Under the pieces are notes generated by a model. That model had not been told where the DNA came from. It saw nothing but the letters and a program-made list of their open reading frames with translations, and ran no database searches. 5,535 bases of DNA from an uncultured Porphyromonadaceae bacterium (GTDB lineage: Bacteria > Bacteroidota > Bacteroidia > Bacteroidales > Muribaculaceae): positions 1 through 5,535 of the forward strand of contig CAMWXO010000105.1 in assembly GCA_947178245.1 (NCBI GenBank), in the 5' to 3' direction. This document shows positions 1-5,528 of the stretch, piece after piece (the stretch's first letter is position 1; each line of letters opens with the position of its first letter). A program made the position numbers and the translations under genes.

Positions 1-666
1 ACCGAGATCAACGCGCTTCTCTATTTCCAGATAGTAGACCCGAAAAAATCAGTCTATGAAATCGACAATCTTCCCAATGCCATCGAAAAGCTGACGCAGA
101 CATCGCTCAGAAACGTGATAGGCGAGCTCGAACTTGACGAGACCCTGACCTCGCGCGACACCATCAACGCCAAACTACAGTCGATACTTGACGATGCCAC
201 CAATAAATGGGGCGTGAAAGTGAACCGTGTGGAACTTCAGGACATAACGCCCCCCGAGAGCGTGCGCGTGGCTATGGAGAAGCAGATGCAGGCCGAGCGA
301 AACAGGCGCGCCGAGATCCTTAACGCAGAGGGCGAGAAGCAGTCGCTGATATTGCGCTCCGAGGGCCAGAAGATGTCGCAGATCAATAAGGCAGAGGCAG
401 AGAAGCAGGCCGCGATCCTGAAGGCTGAGGGCGAAGCCCGGGCCCAGGTGCTCCGCGCTCAGGCCGAGGCTGCCGCCATCAGCAACGTGGCAACCGCCGT
501 GGCCCAGTCGCAGACCGATCCGGCCGCATATCTGCTCGCGCAGAAATATATAGAGACCCTCAAGAGCATGACAGAAGGCCAGGACAACAAGACCGTGTAT
601 ATCCCCTACGAGGCCACTTCTGTGCTGTCATCGCTCGGCTCCATCAAGCAGGTATTCAAGTCCTGA
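1..666 (+). CDS. SPFH/Band 7 (stomatin/paraslipin-like) membrane-scaffold protein, 3' part
   Basis: The frame is open from base 1 to the TGA at 664-666, giving 221 residues of a protein whose N-terminus (normally a membrane anchor and the first half of the SPFH domain) lies outside the window. The GTG at 115 is an internal valine, not a start, because homologous-looking sequence continues upstream of it. The visible part begins in the second half of the SPFH domain (INALLYFQIVDP, then NAIEKLTQTSLRNVIGELELD, WGVKVNRVELQDI, PPESVRVAMEKQMQAER), which is the classic stomatin/SLP-2/QmcA signature. It is followed by a long Ala/Glu-rich helix and a short C-terminal tail ending FKS. Family members form ring- or cage-like oligomers at the inner membrane and are implicated in membrane microdomain organisation and protease control. 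It is separated from the Ter genes by 163 nt with terminator and promoter candidates, so it is probably a separate transcription unit. The exact subfamily cannot be settled without the N-terminus. Confidence 0.93.
   Translation, partial: TEINALLYFQIVDPKKSVYEIDNLPNAIEKLTQTSLRNVIGELELDETLTSRDTINAKLQSILDDATNKWGVKVNRVELQDITPPESVRVAMEKQMQAERNRRAEILNAEGEKQSLILRSEGQKMSQINKAEAEKQAAILKAEGEARAQVLRAQAEAAAISNVATAVAQSQTDPAAYLLAQKYIETLKSMTEGQDNKTVYIPYEATSVLSSLGSIKQVFKS
310..474 (+). repeat. Five tandem 11-residue (hendecad) coding repeats in the SPFH protein
   Basis: Translated in the gene's frame, five consecutive 33-nt units line up without gaps: AEILNAEGEKQ, SLILRSEGQKM, SQINKAEAEKQ, AAILKAEGEAR, AQVLRAQAEAA. 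Position 3 or 4 is usually Ile/Leu/Val, position 6 is Ala or Ser, position 7 Glu or Gln, and position 8 mostly Gly or Ala. An 11-residue period is characteristic of right-handed or straight coiled coils, which fits the long helix that builds the wall of SPFH oligomeric cages. The nucleotide units are diverged, so this is an old protein-level periodicity, not a recent DNA repeat. Confidence 0.85.
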
Positions 667-694
667 GCCATATCAAATCGACGGGAGCCCCACC

Positions 695-717
695 AAAACC
701 GCAATGTTGCAGTTTTT
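695..717 (+). terminator. Candidate intrinsic terminator after the SPFH gene
   Basis: A near-perfect palindrome starts 29 nt after the SPFH stop codon. The left arm AAAACCGCAA (695-704) pairs with the right arm TTGCAGTTTT (707-716) with a single C-A mismatch, around a tiny loop, and the right arm runs into a T5 tract (713-717). The A-tract and T-tract on the two sides would suit termination in either direction. The stem has only four G-C-containing positions, so it is weak, and it could equally be a regulatory palindrome. Confidence 0.4.
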
Positions 718-784
718 CAGCGCGTCAGAGACGCACAAATCATCATAACGTTGCAGACCTGCATATTAATCGGGAAGAAAAGCG

Positions 785-792
785 TAAATTTG
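785..792 (+). promoter_or_regulatory. Candidate Bacteroidota-type -7 promoter element (TAAATTTG)
   Basis: TAAATTTG matches the TAnnTTTG -7 consensus of the Bacteroidota primary sigma factor at every specified base. It lies 37 nt upstream of the first TerD start codon, which would give a leader of about 30 nt, A-rich (799-829) and without a Shine-Dalgarno site, as is typical of the phylum. No TTG sits at the usual distance upstream (about 19-21 nt); the nearest is at 751-753, 31 nt away, so the -33 box is poor. That could mean a weak or activator-dependent promoter for the Ter operon. There is no other comparable match in the 163-nt gap. Confidence 0.55.
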
Positions 793-829
793 CAACATCA
801 AAAAAATCAAATACCAAAAACATACTCTT

Positions 830-1384
830 ATGGCAATCAATCTTGAAAAAGGACAGCGCGTGAAGGTGGAGATACCCAAATTCACCATCGGCCTTGGCTG
901 GGATACCAACCAGTCGGACACAGGCTACGATTTTGACCTCGACGCATCGGCTTTCATGCTCGGAAGCAACGGCAAAATTCCAGCCGACGAATTCTTCGTG
1001 TTCTACAACAATCTCCAGAGCCCCGACGAAGCCGTGACCCACACCGGCGACAACCTGACCGGCGAGGGAGAGGGCGACGACGAGAGCATCATCATCGACC
1101 TCGAGAAAGTGGATCCGCGGGTGAACGAGATCATCATTGTGGTCACGATCCACAAAGCCCCCGAAAGGCGTCAGAATTTCGGTCAGGTGCGTAACGCATT
1201 CATCCGCATCTATAACTCCGACACCAACAGGGAGATACTTCGCTATGACCTCGATGAAGACTTCTCGGTGGAGACAGCCGTAGAGTTCGGAAGGCTCTAC
1301 AAGCGCAACGGCGAATGGAAATTCGAGGCTATAGGCACCGGAATGAAAGGCGGTCTGGCCGAATATCTCGTGAAGTATAACTGA
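830..1384 (+). CDS. terD: TerD-family calcium-binding stress protein (TerD/TerE type)
   Basis: The 184 residues match the usual full length of TerD/TerE (about 190). The protein is one TerD domain: GLGWDT (21-26), DFDLDASAF (34-42), FVFYNNL (56-62), HTGDNLTGEGEGDDE (71-85), VVTIHKA, QNFGQVRNAFIRIYN, RYDLDEDFS and RNGEWKFEAIG near the end. The acidic residues D25, D34, D36, D38, D74, E79 and D83-E85 that form the family's calcium sites all appear intact. No signal peptide or membrane segment is seen, so it should act in the cytoplasm. TerD proteins are associated with resistance to tellurite, phage and colicins and with general stress, but their biochemical role is not settled. The ATG at 830 is chosen because the start MAINLEKGQ matches the family's N-terminal strand. 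It is the first gene of the operon, ends TGATAA (tandem stops), and its neighbour begins 15 nt later. Confidence 0.95.
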   Translation: MAINLEKGQRVKVEIPKFTIGLGWDTNQSDTGYDFDLDASAFMLGSNGKIPADEFFVFYNNLQSPDEAVTHTGDNLTGEGEGDDESIIIDLEKVDPRVNEIIIVVTIHKAPERRQNFGQVRNAFIRIYNSDTNREILRYDLDEDFSVETAVEFGRLYKRNGEWKFEAIGTGMKGGLAEYLVKYN

Positions 1385-1399
1385 TAAAACCGAACCGAT

Positions 1400-2062
1400 A
1401 TGGCTATTATTCTTGAAAAGGGCCAGAAGATAAATCTGGAAAAAAAAGACGGCAAGCGGCTGACTCAATTCTGCGTGGGCTGCAACTGGGGAGCCATCGT
1501 CTCGGGCGGCTTTCTCGGCCTCGGCAAAAGCACCACAAATGTGGATCTCGACCTCTCATGCGTCATGGTGAACAAGGAGGGCAAGCTCGTAGACCACATA
1601 TACTCACCGCTCTATAAAATCGATTTTCTCTCGCGCTACGGCATGCCTGCCGGCAAGACCGACTCCAACGACTCCGCCCTTCACCACAGCGGCGACGACC
1701 TGACCGGCGACACGGGAGGCGACGACGGGCTTGACAACGAGATCATCACCGTGGATCTCACACGCGTACGCCCCGAGGTGGAGCAGATTTTCTTCTTCCT
1801 CAACAATTGCGGAAAGGAAGACTTCTCGCAGATACCTTACGCTTCCATCCGAATGTATGAAGGCACTCCCACGAGAGTGAAGGAGGTGTTCGCCACCTAC
1901 GATGTGGCGGCGATGCCGCAATACAGGGGGAAGACAGCGCTCATCATGGGCAAACTCTACCGCCGCAACGGAGAATGGAAATTCTCGGCTATCGGCGATG
2001 CCTACGCCGACCCTAACCTGTGTGAAACAATCAAACGTATCGTCTTAAACTACGCTAAATAA
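1400..2062 (+). CDS. TerD-family protein, divergent TerZ-like paralogue
   Basis: The 220-residue protein is a second TerD domain, longer than the first. It opens MAIILEKGQKINLEK and contains a GGFLGLGK stretch (36-43) followed by VDLDLSCVMVNKEGKL (48-63), an arrangement that resembles TerZ more than TerD or TerE. HHSGDDLTGDTGGDDG (95-110) is the acidic loop, and GKLYRRNGEWKFSAIGDAY is the C-terminal signature shared with the upstream gene. Compared with that gene, several putative calcium ligands are changed: GWD becomes NWG (29-31), the first Asp of DFDLD is Asn (47), and the last Glu of the acidic loop is Gly (110). About 15 extra residues lie between strand YSPLYKID and the acidic loop. 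It may therefore bind calcium differently or not at all. It lies between terD and terY, and its stop codon is only 2 nt before the next ATG. The TerZ assignment is by resemblance only. Confidence 0.9.
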   Translation: MAIILEKGQKINLEKKDGKRLTQFCVGCNWGAIVSGGFLGLGKSTTNVDLDLSCVMVNKEGKLVDHIYSPLYKIDFLSRYGMPAGKTDSNDSALHHSGDDLTGDTGGDDGLDNEIITVDLTRVRPEVEQIFFFLNNCGKEDFSQIPYASIRMYEGTPTRVKEVFATYDVAAMPQYRGKTALIMGKLYRRNGEWKFSAIGDAYADPNLCETIKRIVLNYAK

Positions 2063-2064
2063 CC

Positions 2065-2703
2065 ATGAGAAGACTACCCGTATATCTCCTGCTCGACTGC
2101 TCAGGCTCGATGTTTGGAGAGCCGATTGAGGCAGTGAAAAACGGCGTGCAGGTGCTCGTGTCCACCCTGCGGCAAGACCCCTACGCGCTTGAGACAGCTT
2201 ATCTGAGCATCATCACTTTCGACAGCAACGCCCGCCAGCTGACACCGCTCACCGAACTGTCGGCGTTTCAGCAGCCCGAACTGCAGGCCAGCGGATGCAC
2301 GGCGCTGGGCGAAGCACTGACATTGCTTGCAAACAGAGCCGATCAGGAAGTGGCCAAGACCACTCCCGAGAAGAAAGGCGACTGGAAACCGCTCGTGTTC
2401 ATCATGACCGACGGCGAGCCTACCGACGACCTGCAGAAAGGCTTAGCCGAATTCAAGAAGAGGAAATGGGGAATGGTAGTGGCCTGCGCCGCCGGAGCCG
2501 GAGCCAATACCGATACGCTGAAGAAAATCACCGAATGCGTAGTCTCGCTCGACACCGCCGACAGCGCCACCATCAAGGCATTCTTCAAATGGGTGTCGGC
2601 CTCCGTATCAGCCGGCAGCATGAAGGTGGAAGAGACGGGCTCCGAAGCAAATTCGCTTAGCGAGCTTCCGCCGCCACCGCCGGAGGTAAATATCGTGATC
2701 TGA
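2065..2703 (+). CDS. terY: TerY-type von Willebrand factor A protein, copy 1
   Basis: The 212-residue protein is a compact vWA domain preceded by nothing but MRRLPVYLLL. The metal-ion-dependent adhesion site is complete: D11-x-S13-x-S15 in DCSGSM, T79 in GCTALGEAL, and D116 in FIMTDGEPTDD. Further TerY landmarks are LSIITFDS (47-54), KKGDWKPLVF (103-112), VVACAAG and FFKWVSASV. It ends in a Ser/Glu-rich linker and a proline-rich tail, LPPPPPEVNIVI (201-212). TerY proteins are thought to act as cytoplasmic metal-dependent adaptors in the phosphorylation-linked branch of Ter systems. It begins 2 nt after the TerZ-like gene and its TGA shares a base with the ATG of the second copy (TGATG), indicating translational coupling. 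Relative to copy 2 it has Cys for Thr at position 12 of the MIDAS loop. It looks like the more diverged of the pair when compared with the classical TerY sequence I remember. Confidence 0.93.
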   Translation: MRRLPVYLLLDCSGSMFGEPIEAVKNGVQVLVSTLRQDPYALETAYLSIITFDSNARQLTPLTELSAFQQPELQASGCTALGEALTLLANRADQEVAKTTPEKKGDWKPLVFIMTDGEPTDDLQKGLAEFKKRKWGMVVACAAGAGANTDTLKKITECVVSLDTADSATIKAFFKWVSASVSAGSMKVEETGSEANSLSELPPPPPEVNIVI

Positions 2704-3338
2704 TGAGACGGCTGCCCGTATATCTGCTGATCGACACCTCCGGCTCAATGCGCGGAGAGCCGATAGAATCCGTCAAGGTCGGGCTCGAGACGATGATCTC
2801 GAGCCTGCGCCGAGACCCTTTCGCCCTGGAATCGGTGAGCCTCAGCATCATCACGTTCGACCGGGAAGTGAAGCAGGTGGTTCCGCTCACGCCGCTCGAC
2901 GATCTTCAGCTTCCGGAAATCACTACTCCCGAGAGCGGCCCCACCCACACCGGAGAGGCCCTGAGACTGCTCTGCAGCATGGTAGACCGGGAAGTGAACC
3001 GCGGCGATGCCTCGCGCAAAGGTGATTGGAGGCCGCTACTTTTCATCATGACCGACGGCAAGCCCTCTGACATCCAGACCTACGAGGAGATGATTCCGGA
3101 AGTGAAAAAGAGAAATTTCGGAGCCATAATAGCATGTGCCGCCGGAATGCAGGCGAAGACCGAGCCGCTGAAGCGACTGACTGACGACGTGTATTCACTC
3201 GACACCCTCGACAGCACATCATTCGCATCATTCTTCAAATGGGTGTCTGACTCAATAGGTGTAGGGAATCGTAGTATAGGTGCAACAGAAGATCTCGTTC
3301 TGCCTCCTCCCCCGGCAGAAGTGAACGTCATCATTTAA
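2703..3338 (+). CDS. terY: TerY-type von Willebrand factor A protein, copy 2
   Basis: The 211-residue protein is a tandem paralogue of the preceding gene and the closer of the two to classical plasmid/enterobacterial TerY (opening MRRLPVYLLIDTSGSMRGEP). The MIDAS residues are D11, S13, S15, T81 (in SGPTHTGEAL) and D118 (in FIMTDGKPSD), all intact. KGDWRPLLF, IIACAAGMQAKTEPLK and SFFKWVSDS follow the family pattern. The tail is again proline-rich with a hydrophobic end, LPPPPAEVNVII (200-211). There is no signal peptide or transmembrane helix. The start at 2703 overlaps the previous stop by one base, and the AIM24 gene starts 12 nt downstream. Having two complete MIDAS-bearing copies suggests they form a heteromer or recognise two different partners. 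That is inference; simple dosage is another possibility. Confidence 0.95.
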   Translation: MRRLPVYLLIDTSGSMRGEPIESVKVGLETMISSLRRDPFALESVSLSIITFDREVKQVVPLTPLDDLQLPEITTPESGPTHTGEALRLLCSMVDREVNRGDASRKGDWRPLLFIMTDGKPSDIQTYEEMIPEVKKRNFGAIIACAAGMQAKTEPLKRLTDDVYSLDTLDSTSFASFFKWVSDSIGVGNRSIGATEDLVLPPPPAEVNVII

Positions 3339-3350
3339 TATATCACTGGA

Positions 3351-3986
3351 ATGAACTGCAAACTTGTAGGACAATTTGTCCAGCATCTGGAAGTGACACT
3401 GCTGCCCGGAGAGGAATTCTATGCCGAGAAGGGCTCGGTGATATATCTTCAGGCCGGAATAGAGAAGGAACTCAGCTTCAACGGCTCGGGGCTCGGCCGC
3501 ATACTTGGCGCGAAACTTTCAGGCGAGTCATTATTCATACTGCGTCTCTACAACCCAACCCACACAGAACGCAAGGTAGTGATCGGCAGCCGCTTCGGGC
3601 TGCTCCCGGTGAAACTCAACGGCGAGTCGATGATATGCCACCGCGGAGTCTATGTCGGATCCAACAACCGGGTGAACGTCACCACCAAACTTTCCTTTGC
3701 CGGGCTCACCGGCGGAATGGGGCTGCTGCTCCAGAAGATTCAGGGAAGTTCGACAGTCTTTCTTGACACGACCGGAACGCCCATCACCATCAATCTCGCC
3801 TACGGAGAGAGCGTGGAAGTAGATGAGGATCATATCATTGCCCTCCTCAACATAGGTGAGCACCAGATGCAGTCAAACTGGTCGCTCGGCAACCTTCTCG
3901 GAGGCGAGGGCCTGAGCATGATGCGTGTCACCGGCCCCGGCACTATATATCTCTCACCCGGCAAGTTTCTCCCTGAGGCGATCTGA
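3351..3986 (+). CDS. AIM24-family (DUF124-like) beta-rich protein
   Basis: The 211-residue protein is soluble-looking, with glycine-rich beta-strand segments throughout. The AIM24/TIGR00266-like landmarks occur in order: LVGQFVQHLEVTLLPGEEFYAEKGSVIY (5-32), a GRILGAKLSGESLF segment (49-62), the central FAGLTGGMGLLLQKIQGSSTVFL block, GESVEVDEDHIIAL (152-165), NLLGGEGL (181-188) and the terminal GPGTIYLSP (195-203). Members adopt a doubled beta-prism or tryptophan-RNA-binding-attenuator-like fold. The yeast namesake is mitochondrial, and the bacterial role is not known. Length is close to the family norm, so it seems complete. It follows terY copy 2 by 12 nt and so is almost certainly co-transcribed with the Ter genes; this linkage suggests a scaffold or sensor role in the same stress response, which is inference. 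A 70-nt gap separates it from the phosphatase gene. Confidence 0.85.
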   Translation: MNCKLVGQFVQHLEVTLLPGEEFYAEKGSVIYLQAGIEKELSFNGSGLGRILGAKLSGESLFILRLYNPTHTERKVVIGSRFGLLPVKLNGESMICHRGVYVGSNNRVNVTTKLSFAGLTGGMGLLLQKIQGSSTVFLDTTGTPITINLAYGESVEVDEDHIIALLNIGEHQMQSNWSLGNLLGGEGLSMMRVTGPGTIYLSPGKFLPEAI

Positions 3987-4056
3987 ACGGCACTCTCGCG
4001 CAAGGAAACCGTAACGGAATGGATGTAACACGTGGATTAGGTTAATAACTGAAGTC

Positions 4057-5502
4057 ATGGACAGAAAACAACGAATGGCTGCCCGCCACAAGCATAGTGC
4101 AGCAGGAATCGACAAGTCGGTGCGGGCTTTTGACAGAGCTATGCGGGAAGCCGGCGTAAACGCTTCCGACAAGGAATCGTTTCTCAATTGGGCAATCACC
4201 TCCTTGTGGGACACTTTTAAGGAACAGCGTATGAACCAGCGCATAATGATAGAAAACGAGATTCGGCTTCTTGGACTTCGTCTGCCAAACGGAACCGTAA
4301 AAAAAGAATACACTTCGACCTTTCGTCTGCCTGCCGACAGAATCTCAGACATCAGCCTGTCGGGTGCGGAAGAACTCGGACTGAAATTCGAGGTGCTTCC
4401 AGATGGTGAGTGCATCCTCAGCGGAAGACCGAAAGAGGCCGGTGACTTCACGCTCCGCCTAAGGTATTCCACAGTGGAAGGCGAACCGATTTCCGAACTT
4501 CAGCTTCCGGTAGCGTTCAACCCCGACCCCAAAGAGTTATGGCGTAATATCGAGACCGACCCGAACATACCCTATTATAAACGCGATTCCGATTCGGACT
4601 TCATCAATGTGGAGGCTAAAGCAGGTGGAGGGAAGCGCAAGAATATGGTTGCTGCAAGTCAGCGTGGCAGAAGCCACGCGCAGGAAGGGAAGCCGCGCGA
4701 TGATCATTTCAGCCTCTTCCATTGCGAAGAATCAGACTGGTACATCATGGCGGTGGCAGACGGAGCCGGCTCGGCCCGATATTCAAGATGGGGCTCGAAA
4801 GTGGCGTGCGAGACGGTGATTGACCATTGCAAGAACCTACTTCTTGATAATCCTGAATTTGAAAAGGCGATAGCAGATTTCAAGGCCTCCCCTACTGATG
4901 TGGATAAACGTTCTGTCCTTACCAATATGGTTCACGAGATCGTATTGAAGGGAGCGAAGAAGGCGCACGACCGGATAAATGAAGTCGCAAATAGAGAAGA
5001 AGGGCTGAAGCCCAAGGATTTTGCCACCACCCTGATGTTCGCTATATGCAAGAAATACGACTTCGGCTGGTTTATCGCATCATTCTGGGTAGGAGACGGA
5101 GCTATATGCCTCTTCGATGCCAATAACAAAACTGCAAAAATGCTTGGCACTCCCGACGAGGGAGAGTTCTCCGGCCAGACGCGTTTTCTCACCATGCCGG
5201 AAATTTTCCGCACTGCTGATGTCTACAAGCGTCTCAGGATGGCCATTGTCCCTGACTTCACAGCCCTCTTCCTGATGAGCGACGGAGTGTCAGACCCTAT
5301 GTTCGAGACCGACAGGAAACTCAACGACTACGCGTCATGGAATGATTTCTGCGACATGCTCCGCGAGGGCTTTCCGGAAGACGGGATCGGCGGCGTGGAT
5401 CTCTCTGACGATAATGAGGCCGCAGCAAGTCAGCTGCTGGGGTGGCTCGACTTCTGGAGCCCGGGCAATCACGACGACCGCACCATAGCAATCCTTTATT
5501 AA
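4057..5502 (+). CDS. PP2C-family Ser/Thr protein phosphatase with N-terminal Ig-like extension
   Basis: The 481-residue protein has three parts. Residues 1-70 are basic at the start (MDRKQRMAARHKH) and then predominantly helical in appearance. Residues about 74-155 look like a small beta-sandwich of the putative-Ig (He_PIG-like) type: LGLRLPNGTV, LGLKFEVLPDGECILSGRPKEAG and FTLRLRY. Residues about 195-481 are a PP2C domain. It has the RGRSHAQEGKPRDDHF motif (203-218, metal ligands D215/D216), AVADGAGS (232-239, D235), FATTL (322-326), WVGDGA (344-349, D347), FLMSDGVSD (405-413, D409) and HDDRTIAIL (472-480, D474), so the two-metal catalytic centre appears complete. It would dephosphorylate Ser/Thr on partner proteins, presumably opposing a kinase encoded nearby. 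It is about twice the length of the phosphatases I recall from classical TerY-linked loci, because of the N-terminal part. The start at 4057 is preceded by A/T-rich sequence, and a second Met at residue 7 is an alternative. No signal peptide or membrane helix is evident. Confidence 0.92.
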   Translation: MDRKQRMAARHKHSAAGIDKSVRAFDRAMREAGVNASDKESFLNWAITSLWDTFKEQRMNQRIMIENEIRLLGLRLPNGTVKKEYTSTFRLPADRISDISLSGAEELGLKFEVLPDGECILSGRPKEAGDFTLRLRYSTVEGEPISELQLPVAFNPDPKELWRNIETDPNIPYYKRDSDSDFINVEAKAGGGKRKNMVAASQRGRSHAQEGKPRDDHFSLFHCEESDWYIMAVADGAGSARYSRWGSKVACETVIDHCKNLLLDNPEFEKAIADFKASPTDVDKRSVLTNMVHEIVLKGAKKAHDRINEVANREEGLKPKDFATTLMFAICKKYDFGWFIASFWVGDGAICLFDANNKTAKMLGTPDEGEFSGQTRFLTMPEIFRTADVYKRLRMAIVPDFTALFLMSDGVSDPMFETDRKLNDYASWNDFCDMLREGFPEDGIGGVDLSDDNEAAASQLLGWLDFWSPGNHDDRTIAILY

Positions 5503-5528
5503 TCACCGGATAACACAGACCGAAAGAT

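Noticed and set aside
115..117. GTG at 115 as the start of the SPFH gene
   Set aside because: Conserved SPFH-domain sequence continues in the same frame back to base 1, so the codon is an internal valine.
743..1468. A 241-codon open frame on the minus strand
   Set aside because: It lies opposite the clear TerD gene and runs into the promoter gap. Its translation has no recognisable family, and it is explained by the GC-rich codon pattern of the + strand gene.
2295..2660. A 121-codon + strand open frame inside terY copy 1
   Set aside because: It is out of frame with a complete vWA domain and its translation is Arg-rich low-complexity sequence typical of a shadow frame.
4019..4045. Nine-codon leader peptide (ATG at 4019, stop at 4043-4045) before the phosphatase gene
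   Set aside because: No ribosome-binding context, no codon bias and no attenuator-like hairpins follow it. A frame this short is expected by chance.
3954..4472. A 172-codon open frame on the minus strand spanning the AIM24-phosphatase gap
   Set aside because: Most of it mirrors the 5' end of the phosphatase gene, with no recognisable domain, and the + strand reading is much better supported.
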